A stretch of DNA of 64,000 nt from Nitrosomonadales bacterium (lineage in GTDB: Bacteria > Pseudomonadota > Gammaproteobacteria > Burkholderiales > Gallionellaceae): NCBI GenBank assembly GCA_016235045.1, contig JACRME010000004.1:62001-126000 (forward strand), read 5' to 3'. The notes beneath the pieces are model-generated. The model saw only the letters and a program-made list of their open reading frames with translations, had not been told where the DNA came from and did no database searches. Both the position numbers and the translations under genes were made by a program. Of this stretch, positions 1 to 11,276 are shown piece by piece. Numbering within the stretch: position 1 is the first letter of the stretch; every line of letters begins with the position of its first letter.

Positions 1-174
1 TTCGCCAGCAGCATAAGCCAGCAACGGGCGCACGCGCTTGCCGCCATCGAGCACGCTGTAACGCATCGCGGCATGCAGGCGTTGCGGCATGGCATCGGCC
101 TGCGGCAGCAGGCGCTTCAACACTTCTTCAAAACGGGATTGATGGGTGGATACCCAGGAAATAAAGTCGGACAT
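1..174 (-). CDS. ispA: Farnesyl diphosphate synthase, 5' part only
   Basis: N-terminal 58 codons of a polyprenyl synthetase; the rest lies beyond the left edge of the window. The visible protein starts MSDFISWVSTHQSRF and contains LRYSVLDGGKRVRP-type sequence (here AAMRYSVLDGGKRVRPLL), the conserved N-terminal block of short-chain E-isoprenyl synthases that includes the Lys-Arg pair binding the diphosphate of IPP. The enzyme condenses IPP with DMAPP/GPP to make FPP in the cytoplasm. It starts two bases after the stop of xseB on the same strand, the usual xseB-ispA(-dxs) operon order in proteobacteria. Confidence 0.9.
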   Translation of the reverse strand, partial: MSDFISWVSTHQSRFEEVLKRLLPQADAMPQRLHAAMRYSVLDGGKRVRPLLAYAAGE

Positions 175-176
175 CG

Positions 177-413
177 TTAATTCGCATCGCCCGATGCGGA
201 AAAATCCTTCAGCACACCTTCTTCCAGCACGCGCACCTGCTGCTGCGCATCGTCCAGACGGGAACGGCAAAACGACAACAGTTCCGCACCGCGCTTGTAG
301 GCTGCCAGCGAATCCTCAAGGGCCAGCTTGCCGGACTCCATGTCCGCCACCACCTGCTCCAGCTCGGCCAGCGCCGTTTCGAAACTCTGCGTCTTGTTGG
401 TTTTCGCAACCAT
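177..413 (-). CDS. xseB: Exodeoxyribonuclease VII small subunit
   Basis: A 78-residue protein of normal XseB length (about 80). It has the family core FETALAELEQVVADME followed by a short helical hairpin and LLSFCRSRLDDAQQQV. XseB is the small helical subunit that coats XseA to form exonuclease VII, which degrades single-stranded DNA to oligonucleotides. The gene ends two bases before ispA on the same strand, so the two are almost certainly cotranscribed. The start ATG at 413 gives MVAKTNKTQSF; longer in-frame extensions are not supported. Confidence 0.93.
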   Translation of the reverse strand: MVAKTNKTQSFETALAELEQVVADMESGKLALEDSLAAYKRGAELLSFCRSRLDDAQQQVRVLEEGVLKDFSASGDAN

Positions 414-555
414 TTAGATTCCCTTGTGCGCCAATTCCAGCGTAAGGGCGGCATTTTACCCAAGCGCCCGACACAGAGCCAATTTTTGTTGCCCCTGCTT
501 TTGATTTCGGGGACAATCCCAGCCCCCTAAAACCGTATTCACAGAAAGAGTGGGT

Positions 556-1662
556 ATGTCCGAAATCGCCAAACCACAGCAATTCAACTCGATATCTGCA
601 CAACCGCCCCTGCGCTGGTATTTCGATCCGAAAGTTCTGGAGATCGAACAGCGCGTGCTGCTCGATGCGGGGCCGCAATACGTTGGCCACGAATTGATGG
701 TGCCCAATCTTGGCGATTACCACGTGATCGAGTGGATGGACAAAGCCAAGATGCTGGTGCGCAACGAAAATGGCGTCGAACTGCTGTCCAACATCTGCCG
801 CCACCGCCAGGCCACCATGCTGGAAGGTCGCGGCACTGCCAAAAATATCGTGTGCCCGCTGCACCGCTGGACTTACAAGAACGACGGCGAACTGATCGGC
901 GCGCCGCATTTCCCCGACAACCCCTGCCTGCACCTGAACAAGACGCCGCTGCAAAACTGGAACGGCCTGTTGTTCGCGGGCAAGCGCGACATCGCCAGGG
1001 ATCTGGAGAACATGCCCGCGTTCAACGAGATCGACTTTTCCGGCTACATGCTGGATCGCGTGGAGATCGACGAATACAACTTCAACTGGAAGACCTTCAT
1101 CGAGGTCTACCAGGAGGACTACCACGTCGTGCCTTTCCACCCCGGGCTGGGCCAATTGGTCAATTGCGACGACCTCAAGTGGACCTTCGGCGAGCAGTTC
1201 AGCGTGCAGACCGTGGGCATCAACGACCTGCACAAGAAGGCGGGCAGCCCGGTCTACGAACAATGGGCCAAACAGATCCACCGCTACAGCAAGGGCGAGA
1301 TGCCGAAGTACGGCGCGATCTGGCTGACCTACTACCCCAACATCACGGTCGAGTGGTACCCGAACACGCTGGTGGTGAGCACCGTCGTGCCGCGCGGCGT
1401 CGATGCCTGCACCAACATCGTGGAGTTCTACTATCCGGAAGACATCGTGCTGTTCGAGCGCGAGTACATCGAAGCCGAAAAGAAGGCCTACCGCGAAACG
1501 GCGATAGAAGACGACGTCATCTGCCTGCGCATGCACCAGGGCCGCCGCGCCCTGTACAAGCAGGGCGTCGAGGAAGTCGGCCCGTACCAGTCGCCGACCG
1601 AGGACGGCATGCTGCACTACCACGAGTTCCTGCGCCGCAACCTCGAACCGCACCTGAAATAA
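556..1662 (+). CDS. Rieske [2Fe-2S] ring-hydroxylating oxygenase alpha-subunit-like protein
   Basis: A 368-residue protein with the two domains of the Rieske non-haem iron oxygenase family. The N-terminal Rieske ligands are CRH (in SNICRHRQATML) and, 18 residues on, CPLH. The C-terminal catalytic domain carries a mononuclear iron motif in EDYHVVPFHPGL (two His spaced by four residues, with an Asp bridge upstream). The ATG at 556 is preferred over a GTG six bases upstream because AGAAAGAG lies at a good distance before it. The substrate cannot be read from sequence; no beta subunit, ferredoxin or reductase gene is adjacent. It lies just ahead of a DMT permease on the same strand. Confidence 0.8.
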   Translation: MSEIAKPQQFNSISAQPPLRWYFDPKVLEIEQRVLLDAGPQYVGHELMVPNLGDYHVIEWMDKAKMLVRNENGVELLSNICRHRQATMLEGRGTAKNIVCPLHRWTYKNDGELIGAPHFPDNPCLHLNKTPLQNWNGLLFAGKRDIARDLENMPAFNEIDFSGYMLDRVEIDEYNFNWKTFIEVYQEDYHVVPFHPGLGQLVNCDDLKWTFGEQFSVQTVGINDLHKKAGSPVYEQWAKQIHRYSKGEMPKYGAIWLTYYPNITVEWYPNTLVVSTVVPRGVDACTNIVEFYYPEDIVLFEREYIEAEKKAYRETAIEDDVICLRMHQGRRALYKQGVEEVGPYQSPTEDGMLHYHEFLRRNLEPHLK

Positions 1663-1667
1663 CCGAA

Positions 1668-2522
1668 GTGGGTGCATTGTGGATGCTGGTCGCAGGCCTG
1701 CTGTTTGCCTGCATGGGGGTGCTCGTCAAGCTCGGCGGCCCCCATTTCTCCACCAGCGAGCTCGTTTTCTACCGCTCCCTGTTCGGGCTGTTCATCGTAT
1801 TTGCGATGCAGCACCGCCAGCAAGTCCCGCTCGCCACCGCGCTTTGGCAGGGGCATTTATGGCGCGGCTTGTCCGGCACCTTCGCCATGATGCTGTTCTT
1901 CTATTGCATCAGCGTCCTGCCGCTGGCCACCGCCATCACGCTCAACTATACCTCTTCGCTGTTCCTCACCATCCTCACCCTGGTCGTGTACAAGGACCGC
2001 CTGCACTGGCCGCTCATCGCCAGCCTGACGCTGGGCTTTGTGGGCGTGGTGTTGCTGCTGCACCCCACCCTGGAACGCGACCAATTCGTCAGCGGCCTGC
2101 TGGGGCTGGCTTCCGGCTTCCTCGCCGGATTCGCCTTGTTGAACGTGCGCCAGCTTGGATTGATGGGCGAACCGGCAGTGCGCGTGGTGTTCTACTTTAA
2201 CCTGGTCGCCACGCTGGTCAGCGGCGCATGGGTGACGCAAACCGAAATCCACGCGGTCGCCTGGAGCGACCTGCCGCTGCTGGTCGCCCTCGGCGCCTCC
2301 GCCACCTTCGCCCAGCTCGCCATGACGCGCGCCTACCGCATCGGCCAGACGCAGGTCGTGAGCACGCTTTCCTACAGCACCATCGTGTTCTCCGCCCTGT
2401 TCGGATTGCTGTTCTGGCAGGAACTGCTCCCGCCCGTCGCCTGGCTCGGCATCGCACTCATCATCGCCAGCGGCGTGATAAGCTTGCGCCTGGCCCCCAC
2501 ACACAAAGAGGCAAGCAAATGA
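1668..2522 (+). CDS. EamA/DMT-family transporter
   Basis: About 284 residues with ten evenly spaced hydrophobic segments, the two EamA repeats of the drug/metabolite transporter superfamily. The first helix is WMLVAGLLFACMGVLVKLGG; the second half has the typical FAQLAMTRAYRIGQTQVVS loop and ends SGVISLRLAP. It is an inner-membrane permease, substrate unknown. The start is uncertain: GTG 1668, TTG 1677 and ATG 1683 all lie in frame just after the stop of the Rieske gene. The stop overlaps the ATG of the next gene (ATGA), so the three genes look like one operon. Confidence 0.8.
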   Translation: MGALWMLVAGLLFACMGVLVKLGGPHFSTSELVFYRSLFGLFIVFAMQHRQQVPLATALWQGHLWRGLSGTFAMMLFFYCISVLPLATAITLNYTSSLFLTILTLVVYKDRLHWPLIASLTLGFVGVVLLLHPTLERDQFVSGLLGLASGFLAGFALLNVRQLGLMGEPAVRVVFYFNLVATLVSGAWVTQTEIHAVAWSDLPLLVALGASATFAQLAMTRAYRIGQTQVVSTLSYSTIVFSALFGLLFWQELLPPVAWLGIALIIASGVISLRLAPTHKEASK

Positions 2523-2866
2523 TCACCATCGAAGAAAAAAACAACCTGGTCAACATCGCCGTCATGGGCGAATTCACCATCGCCGATTTCAAGCAGTTCG
2601 AGGAACACGCGCTGTACAAGCTCAAGAGCGGCGGCAAAGTGAATCTGTTGTTCGACCTGCGCGGCATGCTGGCCTACACCCCCGATGTCGCCTGGGAAGA
2701 GATCAAATTCTTCAGCCGCCAGCACAACCACGACTTCAACAAGATCGCCGTCGTCACCGACGACCAGTGGCTGACCTGGCAGGCCTGGCTGTCGCGCCTG
2801 TTTGTGGATGCGGATATCCGTGCCTTCGGCGATTACAGCGAAGCGCAGGGGTGGGCCGCAGTTTAA
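2519..2866 (+). CDS. SpoIIAA-like (STAS-related) protein
   Basis: A 115-residue protein beginning MITIEEKNNLVNIAVMGEF. Its alternating beta/alpha pattern, central LLFDLRGM strand and C-terminal FGDYSEAQGWAAV match the SpoIIAA-like family, whose fold resembles STAS/CRAL-TRIO domains. Members are small cytoplasmic proteins of unknown role. It overlaps the DMT permease by four bases, implying translational coupling, and ends shortly before a strong hairpin terminator at about 2885. Confidence 0.75.
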   Translation: MITIEEKNNLVNIAVMGEFTIADFKQFEEHALYKLKSGGKVNLLFDLRGMLAYTPDVAWEEIKFFSRQHNHDFNKIAVVTDDQWLTWQAWLSRLFVDADIRAFGDYSEAQGWAAV

Positions 2867-2884
2867 GCGCCCGCAACAGACAAT

Positions 2885-2912
2885 AAAAAACCCGCTTGCG
2901 CGGGTTTTCTTT
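2885..2912. terminator. Bidirectional intrinsic terminator
   Basis: An AAAAAA run, a perfect CCCGC/GCGGG stem with a short TT loop, and then TTTTCTTTT. T-rich tracts lie on both sides, so it can stop the + strand SpoIIAA-like gene and the - strand rpmG transcript, which converge here. Confidence 0.8.
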
Positions 2913-2934
2913 TGCCTGCCGGAACTGCGCCGAA

Positions 2935-3102
2935 TTACTTCAGCTTGGTTTCCTTGTAGGCCACGTGCTTGCGTGCCACCGGGTCGAACTTCATGAATTC
3001 AAGCTTTTCCGGGGTGGTGCGCTTGTTCTTGTTGGTGGTGTAGAAATGCCCCGTACCAGCGGAGGATTCCAGTTTGATCTTTTCGCGTGCGCCTTTTGCC
3101 AC
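2935..3102 (-). CDS. rpmG: Ribosomal protein bL33
   Basis: A 55-residue bL33 (same length as in E. coli), translated from a GTG start at 3102: [18 protein letters not shown], ending [11 protein letters not shown]. It has the zinc-independent (Cys-less) form of bL33. It is a component of the large subunit near the E site. It lies 12 bases behind rpmB, the standard rpmB-rpmG operon. The adjacent GGAGAATTACT upstream of the GTG supports this start. Confidence 0.95.
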   Translation of the reverse strand: MAKGAREKIKLESSAGTGHFYTTNKNKRTTPEKLEFMKFDPVARKHVAYKETKLK

Positions 3103-3114
3103 AGTAATTCTCCT

Positions 3115-3351
3115 TTATACCTTCTCGCCACGGGCACGCATTTCGAACAGGACGGCGTCGATGCCGTTCTTGTCGATGGTGCGCAGTGCGGCATTGGTCA
3201 GGCGCAAAGACACCCAACGATTTTCAGATTCCACCCACAAGCGGCGGCGTTGCAGATTCGGCAAGAAACGGCGCTTGGTTTTGTTGTTCGCGTGGGAGAT
3301 GTTGTTGCCCACCATTGGGGCTTTTCCCGTTACCTGACAGACACGTGCCAT
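3115..3351 (-). CDS. rpmB: Ribosomal protein bL28
   Basis: A 78-residue bL28 starting [17 protein letters not shown] and carrying the family blocks [16 protein letters not shown] and [16 protein letters not shown]. Length equals the E. coli protein. An ATG nine bases upstream would add MIV but does not match the family N-terminus. It is the first gene of the rpmB-rpmG pair and forms part of the 50S subunit. Confidence 0.96.
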   Translation of the reverse strand: MARVCQVTGKAPMVGNNISHANNKTKRRFLPNLQRRRLWVESENRWVSLRLTNAALRTIDKNGIDAVLFEMRARGEKV

Positions 3352-3417
3352 GACAATCACTCCAACCAGTTTTTCAAAGAGGCGCGATTCTACCTAAACA
3401 CCCCCAAAGACACAACC

Positions 3418-4716
3418 CTACTTTCCTTTTCGGTAGAGGGCCGACTGCGCGTGCGCCTGCAAACCCTCGCCAAACGCCAGAATCGAGGCAATTTCGCCTA
3501 ATTTTTGGGCACCCTGGGGGGAAACCTGGATCAGGCTGCTGCGTTTCTGGAAGTCGTACACCCCCAACGGCGAGGAAAAGCGCGCCGTCCCGGAGGTGGG
3601 CAACACGTGGTTGGGGCCGGCACAGTAGTCGCCCAGCGATTCGGAGGTGTAGCGCCCCATGAAGATGGCCCCGGCATGTTTGAGCTTGGGCAAGCAGGTC
3701 TGCGGGTCGCCGACCGACAGTTCCAGGTGTTCCGGGGCGATGCGGTTGCTGATATGGCAGGCTTCGTCCATGTCGGCGACATGGATCAGCGCGCCGCGGT
3801 TCTCCAACGCGGTGCGGATGATGGCCTTGCGCGGCATTTGTTCCAGCAGTTTGTTGGCGCTCGCCGCGACGGCTTCGATGAAGGCGGCATCCGGCGACAG
3901 CAGGATGGCCTGCGCCAGTTCGTCGTGCTCGGCCTGCGAGAACATATCCATCGCCACCCAATCCGGGTCGGTCTTGCCGTCGCAGATGACCAGAATCTCG
4001 GACGGCCCGGCGATCATGTCGATGCCGCAGGCGCCGAACACGCGGCGTTTGGCAGAGGCCACATAGGCGTTGCCGGGGCCGACGATCTTGTCGACCTTGG
4101 GAATGCTTGCCGTTCCGTAAGCCAGCGCGGCCACGGCTTGGGCGCCGCCGATGGTGAACACGCGATCCACGCCGGACAAATACGCCGCGGCCAGCACCAG
4201 TTGGTTCTTCACCCCGTCCGGCGTGGGTACGACCATGAGGAGTTCGGCAACGCCGGCCACCTTGGCGGGCAGGGCATTCATCAGCACGGAAGAGGGATAG
4301 GCCGCCTTGCCGCCGGGCACATAGAGGCCCACCCGATCCAGCGCTGTAATCTGTTGCCCAAGCATCGTGCCATCCGCCTCGGTGTAACTCCACGAGCTTT
4401 GTACTTGTTTCTGATGATAGGCAGTGACGCGCTGCGCGGCCTGTTCCAGCGCATTCTTCTGATCAGCGGGAAGTCCCTCGAAGGCAGCCTGCAATTCGGA
4501 TTTCGGCAACTCCATTGCGGCGGCGTTTGCCAGCGGCAGGCGGTCGAATTTGCGCGTGTATTCCAGCACGGCGTCATCGCCGCGTTTTTTTACGTCGGCC
4601 AGAATGGCGGCGACGGTCGCTTCCAGTTTCTCATCGGCCGTTTCTTCGAAGGCCAGCAGCTTTCCCAGGCGGGCGTCGAAGTCGGGTTGTTGGGTCGAAA
4701 GTCGTGTGATGTTCAT
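3418..4716 (-). CDS. hisD: Histidinol dehydrogenase
   Basis: A 432-residue enzyme catalysing the last two steps of histidine synthesis, L-histidinol to L-histidine with two NAD+. Recognisable blocks are [22 protein letters not shown], the zinc/catalytic region [15 protein letters not shown], and [19 protein letters not shown]. Length is normal for HisD. It lies 15 bases downstream of hisG on the same strand. This is the usual hisG-hisD core of betaproteobacteria; the rest of the his operon, which often follows, is not here because rpmB comes next. Confidence 0.95.
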   Translation of the reverse strand: MNITRLSTQQPDFDARLGKLLAFEETADEKLEATVAAILADVKKRGDDAVLEYTRKFDRLPLANAAAMELPKSELQAAFEGLPADQKNALEQAAQRVTAYHQKQVQSSWSYTEADGTMLGQQITALDRVGLYVPGGKAAYPSSVLMNALPAKVAGVAELLMVVPTPDGVKNQLVLAAAYLSGVDRVFTIGGAQAVAALAYGTASIPKVDKIVGPGNAYVASAKRRVFGACGIDMIAGPSEILVICDGKTDPDWVAMDMFSQAEHDELAQAILLSPDAAFIEAVAASANKLLEQMPRKAIIRTALENRGALIHVADMDEACHISNRIAPEHLELSVGDPQTCLPKLKHAGAIFMGRYTSESLGDYCAGPNHVLPTSGTARFSSPLGVYDFQKRSSLIQVSPQGAQKLGEIASILAFGEGLQAHAQSALYRKGK

Positions 4717-4731
4717 AAACCGTACACTATA

Positions 4732-5370
4732 TTATATGTTAACCGCTTGCGCGAAAGCGTCCAGCACCGGCTGGATGGTCGCGCGCTTGAGTTTCAGCGA
4801 GGCCTGGTTCACCACCAGACGCGAGGATATCTGCACGATCTCCTCCACCGCCTTGAGGTCGTTCGCCTTCAGGGTCGCGCCGCTGCTCACCAGGTCGACG
4901 ATGGCGTCGGACAGCCCCACCAGCGGCGCCAGTTCCATCGAACCGTACAGTTTGATGAGATCGACATGCACGCCCTTGGAGGCGAAATGCTCGCGCGCGG
5001 TTTTCACGTATTTGGTGGCGACGCGCAGACGTGCGCCCTGCTTCACCGCCGACTCATAATCGAAACCGTTGCGCACCGCGACCATCATGCGGCACTTGGC
5101 GATGTTGAGGTCGATCGGCTGGTATAGCCCCTCGCCGCCATGCTCGTTGAGCACGTCCTTGCCCGCCACCCCGAGGTCGGCAGCGCCGTATTGCACATAG
5201 GTCGGCACGTCGGAAGCGCGCACGATGATCAGGCGCACGTCGTCGCGGTTGGTCGGCAGGATGAGCTTGCGCGAAGACTCCGGGTCTTCCAACGGCGTGA
5301 TCCCTGCCGCTTTCAGCAGCGGCAGGGTCTCTTCGAAGATGCGGCCTTTGGATAAGGCGATGGTGATCAT
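4732..5370 (-). CDS. hisG: ATP phosphoribosyltransferase, short form
   Basis: A 212-residue HisG beginning [19 protein letters not shown], with [13 protein letters not shown] and the PRPP-binding loop [18 protein letters not shown]. It catalyses the first step of histidine synthesis. The short form lacks the C-terminal regulatory domain and needs HisZ as partner; no hisZ is in this window. It is followed directly by hisD. The murA gene lies upstream, separated by a palindromic repeat. Confidence 0.95.
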   Translation of the reverse strand: MITIALSKGRIFEETLPLLKAAGITPLEDPESSRKLILPTNRDDVRLIIVRASDVPTYVQYGAADLGVAGKDVLNEHGGEGLYQPIDLNIAKCRMMVAVRNGFDYESAVKQGARLRVATKYVKTAREHFASKGVHVDLIKLYGSMELAPLVGLSDAIVDLVSSGATLKANDLKAVEEIVQISSRLVVNQASLKLKRATIQPVLDAFAQAVNI

Positions 5371-5393
5371 GGTTTCAGTCTTTCGTTTACATT

Positions 5394-5458
5394 ACCCTCT
5401 CCCCCAGCCCCTCTCCCGCTTGCGGGAGAGGGTGGCGCGTCAGCGCCGGGAGAGGGTG

Positions 5459-5460
<2 letters not shown>
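5394..5460. repeat. CCCTCTCCC palindromic repeat between hisG and murA
   Basis: A copy of a dispersed C-rich/G-rich palindrome: CCCTCTCCC, then CTCTCCCGC-TT-GCGGGAGAG, then a smaller GCGC-GTCA-GCGC hairpin and GGGAGAGGGTG. Related copies lie inside cysS (25402-25490), after ppiA (31676-31792) and between the histidine kinase and its regulator (44499-44750). It abuts the 3' end of the damaged murA gene. Confidence 0.8.
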
Positions 5461-6695
<1,235 letters not shown>

Positions 6696-6989
6696 TTATT
6701 GTGATGAATGGTTCAATGACAGCGCCTCGGCCACCCCATACAGGCCGGCGAGACTGCGCAAATTGTCCGGGACGTTGACGAAGGCAAGCTTCGCGTCATG
6801 CCGTTGCGCGTTGCGCATCCAGGATAACAGCATGCTTACCGCTGCAGAATCCGCCGCTTCAACCCCTGCGAGATCCACCGTCCAGGTTTTCCCTTCGGGC
6901 GGCTGCATGGCCTCTTCAAACGAGGTTCCGATGGAATCCATGGTCAATCGGCCGGAAACCAGCAGGCGCTCGCCTTCGCGTCGAATCAT
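6696..6989 (-). CDS. mlaB: STAS-domain protein of the Mla lipid transporter
   Basis: A 97-residue single STAS domain, beginning MIRREGERLLVSGRLTM and containing DLAGVEAADSAAVSMLLSW, where the Ser of the D-S motif region lies at the start of the second helix. In the Mla ABC complex MlaB binds the ATPase MlaF and stabilises the complex on the cytoplasmic face. It overlaps mlaC by four bases and is the last gene of mlaFEDCB. No bolA gene lies between it and murA, though one is common there in relatives. Confidence 0.87.
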   Translation of the reverse strand: MIRREGERLLVSGRLTMDSIGTSFEEAMQPPEGKTWTVDLAGVEAADSAAVSMLLSWMRNAQRHDAKLAFVNVPDNLRSLAGLYGVAEALSLNHSSQ

Positions 6990-7633
6990 TTGGACTCCGC
7001 CTTTTCAGCCAGCGCGGCGTTGCTCGCTGCTGTCCGGTTCTTGTCCTCGAGTGTCTTGATCAGGCCGTCGATGCCGACTTGCTGGATCTGATCGGCAAAA
7101 GTGCCGCGATAACTGGTCACCAGACTTACCCCCTCCACCGTCAGGTCATACACCTTCCAGCCGTCCGGCATCTTCTCCATGTCGTAATCCACCAGTATCG
7201 GCTGTTGCGAACCCGGTTTGACGATGGCGGTTTTGACGGTCACCTCGGTTGCGGCGGGATCCAGCTTGAATGGCTTGACCTCGACAATCTGGTCGCGATA
7301 GGAGGTGAACGCCTTGGTATAAGTTCGCACCAGCAGGATGCGGAACTCGCTCATCAGTTCCTGCTTCTGTTCCGGCGTTGCCTTTTTCCACGACTTGCCC
7401 ACGGCCAGTTTCGTCATGTGTTCGAAATTGAAGTGCGGCAGGACTTTTGCGTCCACCAGTTCCAGCATTTTCTTCTGGTTGCCGGAACGCAACTCCTTGT
7501 CGGCACGCACGATATCGAGCACTTCGCGCACCGTGCTCTTGATCAACACATCCGGCTCCGGCACGTCGGCGCGCGCACCCGCCGCTGCGCACAACAGCAA
7601 TGCCCCGCACACCAAAGAAAATGTTCTTTTCAT
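6986..7633 (-). CDS. mlaC: Periplasmic phospholipid-binding protein MlaC
   Basis: A 215-residue protein with a clear signal peptide (MKRTFSLVCGALLLCAAAGARA, cleavage near residue 22). The mature part carries the Tol-Tol_Ttg2/MlaC signature KVLPHFNFEHMTKLAVGKSW and the block LVRTYTKAF. MlaC shuttles phospholipids across the periplasm between the MlaA-OmpC complex and the inner-membrane MlaFEDB complex. It lies between mlaD and mlaB in the operon. Confidence 0.92.
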   Translation of the reverse strand: MKRTFSLVCGALLLCAAAGARADVPEPDVLIKSTVREVLDIVRADKELRSGNQKKMLELVDAKVLPHFNFEHMTKLAVGKSWKKATPEQKQELMSEFRILLVRTYTKAFTSYRDQIVEVKPFKLDPAATEVTVKTAIVKPGSQQPILVDYDMEKMPDGWKVYDLTVEGVSLVTSYRGTFADQIQQVGIDGLIKTLEDKNRTAASNAALAEKAESK

Positions 7634-7652
7634 GTTTTATGTCTTCCGTCTA

Positions 7653-8111
7653 TCACTTTGCATCGACGCTGGTGGTGAAGAACTTGCCGATCAAGTCTTC
7701 CAGCACCACGGCCGATTGCGTCTTCTTGAATTCGTCCCCGTTCTTCAGCATCGCATCGTCGCCGCCGGGCAGCAGGCCGATGTATTGCTCGCCCAGCAGG
7801 CCGGAGGTCAGGATATTTGCAAACGTATCCTTGGGAAACTGGTAGCGTTTGTCGATGCTCATGGTTACCTTGGCTTCGTAACGCTCGGTATCCAGCACGA
7901 TGCTGGTCACCCGCCCCACCAGCACGCCGGAGCTGCGCACCGAAGCGGTCGGCTTCAGGCCGCCCACGTTGGTAAAATGCGCCTGCAACTCGTACGATTC
8001 CGACACATTATAAGTGCTCAAGTTTCCGACCTTGAGCGCCAGCACCACCAGCGCCGCGAGACCCGCCACCACGAAAGCGCCCACCCATAGATCCAATGTC
8101 GTACGTTCCAT
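7653..8111 (-). CDS. mlaD: MCE-domain substrate-binding protein MlaD
   Basis: A 152-residue protein with one N-terminal membrane helix (DLWVGAFVVAGLAALVVLAL) followed by a single MCE domain (FTNVGGLKPTASVRSSGVLVG and LTSGLLGEQYIGLLPGG). MlaD forms a hexameric ring on the MlaE permease and passes lipid to or from MlaC. Length is normal for the single-MCE proteobacterial form. It is preceded by mlaE with a four-base gap. Confidence 0.93.
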   Translation of the reverse strand: MERTTLDLWVGAFVVAGLAALVVLALKVGNLSTYNVSESYELQAHFTNVGGLKPTASVRSSGVLVGRVTSIVLDTERYEAKVTMSIDKRYQFPKDTFANILTSGLLGEQYIGLLPGGDDAMLKNGDEFKKTQSAVVLEDLIGKFFTTSVDAK

Positions 8112-8115
8112 AACC

Positions 8116-8904
8116 CTAAGCTCCTTGAAACATGAATGCGGTCAAAATGAAATCCAGCATCAATATCGCCAGCGACGACTGCACCACGGTGCGCGTGGTC
8201 GCGCCCGACACGCCTTCCGCCGTGGGCGGCGCATCGTATCCTTCGAACAGGGCGATGGCGGTGACCGCCAGGCCGAACACGAAACTCTTGATCACGCCGT
8301 TCAGCACGTCATGCTGGAAATCCACCGAGGCCTGCATCTGCGACCAGAACGAACCCTCGTCCACGCCGATGACCACCACGCCGACCACATAGCCGCCGAA
8401 CACGCCCATCGCCGAGAACATCGCCGCCAGCAACGGCATGGAGATCACGCCGGCCCAGAAGCGTGGCGCCACCACGCGCGCGATCGGGTTGACCGCCATC
8501 ATCTCCATCGCGGCGATCTGCTCGGTCGCCTTCATCAGGCCGATCTCGGCGGTCATCGCCGATCCGGCGCGGCTGGCGAACAGCAGCGCCGCCAGCACCG
8601 GGCCCAGTTCGCGCACCAGACTCAGCGCCACCAGCGAGCCCAGCGCCGATTCCGAGCCATAGCGCTTCAGCGTCTCGTATCCCTGCAAGCCCAGCACCAT
8701 GCCGACGAACATGCCCGCCACCAGGATGATGATGAGCGACATCACGCCGCTGGAGAACATCTCCTTCACGATCAGGCGGAAGCGCTTGAAGCTGGTGCCG
8801 GAATAGAACAGCGTCATCACGAAGAAGCGCGAGGCATAGCCCGTGCGCCATACCGCATTGACGCTGCGGCGGCCGATGGTCCTCAGACTGTTTGCAATAG
8901 GCAT
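8116..8904 (-). CDS. mlaE: ABC lipid transporter permease MlaE
   Basis: A 262-residue permease with about five hydrophobic segments and the MlaE signature LVRELGPVLAALLFASRAG followed by SAMTAEIGLMKATEQI. It forms the membrane dimer of the Mla phospholipid transporter that maintains outer-membrane lipid asymmetry. Its ATG overlaps the last base of mlaF, so the genes are translationally coupled. Confidence 0.94.
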   Translation of the reverse strand: MPIANSLRTIGRRSVNAVWRTGYASRFFVMTLFYSGTSFKRFRLIVKEMFSSGVMSLIIILVAGMFVGMVLGLQGYETLKRYGSESALGSLVALSLVRELGPVLAALLFASRAGSAMTAEIGLMKATEQIAAMEMMAVNPIARVVAPRFWAGVISMPLLAAMFSAMGVFGGYVVGVVVIGVDEGSFWSQMQASVDFQHDVLNGVIKSFVFGLAVTAIALFEGYDAPPTAEGVSGATTRTVVQSSLAILMLDFILTAFMFQGA

Positions 8905-9704
8905 CAGGCGGCCACTCCCAGATCTTGGCGGTAATCCCCGCCCGGATAATGGAACGGCACCGGGCCGTCCATCTCGCCGTGCACGAACTGGTGCACGAAC
9001 GGCTTGTCGGACGCGCGTATCTCGTCCGGCGTGCCTTCGGCCACGATCACGCCGTCGGCGACGAAATAAATGTAATCGACGATTTTCAGCGATTCCTGCA
9101 CGTCATGGGTCACGATCACCGAGGTCGCGCCCAGCGCGTCGTTCAACTTGCGGATCAACTGCCCCACCACGGTGAGCGAGATCGGGTCGAGCCCGGCGAA
9201 CGGCTCGTCGTACAGGATCAGCATCGGGTCGAGCGCCACGGTGCGCGCCAGCGCCACCCGCCGCGCCATGCCGCCCGACAATTCGGCGGGCATCAGGTCG
9301 TGGGTGCCGCGCAGACCGACCGCGTGCAGCTTCATCATCACCAGATCGCGGATGACTTCTTCCGGCAAATCGGTGTGCTCGCGCATCTGGAACGCCACGT
9401 TGTCGAATACCGACATATCGGTAAATAACGCGCCAAACTGGAACAGCACGCCCATCTTGCGGCGCATGTCGTACAAACCCTGCTGGTCCAGCTCGTGCAT
9501 GACCTGCCCGTCTATCCTGACCTCCCCCCGGGTGGGCTTGATCGCACCGCCGATCAGGCGGAACAGGGTAGTCTTGCCGCAACCGCTGCCACCCATGATG
9601 GCGATGAGCTTGCCCTTGTGGAAGGACATGTTGATGCCCTTGAGGATGGGGCGGCTGTCGTAGGCAAAGTTGACGTCGCGGACTTCTACCAGGGGGGCGG
9701 ACAC
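8904..9704 (-). CDS. mlaF: ABC lipid transporter ATPase MlaF
   Basis: A 266-residue ABC ATPase: Walker A GGSGCGKTT near residue 38, signature ELSGGMARRVALAR near 143, Walker B LILYDEPFAG near 163, and a His switch in TSVIVTHD. It begins MSAPLVEVRDVNFAYDSRPI and is the first gene of mlaFEDCB. It powers phospholipid transport across the envelope. The 5' side faces the divergent sigma-54 regulator gene across a 145-bp spacer that should carry both promoters. Confidence 0.95.
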   Translation of the reverse strand: MSAPLVEVRDVNFAYDSRPILKGINMSFHKGKLIAIMGGSGCGKTTLFRLIGGAIKPTRGEVRIDGQVMHELDQQGLYDMRRKMGVLFQFGALFTDMSVFDNVAFQMREHTDLPEEVIRDLVMMKLHAVGLRGTHDLMPAELSGGMARRVALARTVALDPMLILYDEPFAGLDPISLTVVGQLIRKLNDALGATSVIVTHDVQESLKIVDYIYFVADGVIVAEGTPDEIRASDKPFVHQFVHGEMDGPVPFHYPGGDYRQDLGVAA

Positions 9705-9849
9705 TTATGAACCAATCGCGGGTTGAAGAGGGGCGCATTCTAAACCACGCCGCCGCAACTTGGAAACCAGCCATTACTTGAGCTCAACGCGATTGCGGGC
9801 TATCCTGCGCCTGTTACACATATCCCGTGGCTAATTTCAGGACAACAGC

Positions 9850-11265
<1,416 letters not shown>

Positions 11266-11276
11266 AGGGGAAATAG

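Noticed and set aside
316-1677. A 453-codon open frame antisense to the Rieske oxygenase gene
   Set aside because: It is the complement of a GC-rich gene whose product is clearly recognisable; the antisense protein is Val/Leu/His-rich with no motif.
3505-5127. A 540-codon open frame on the + strand over hisD and hisG
   Set aside because: Both histidine genes on the - strand match their families over the full length; the + strand frame is a shadow.
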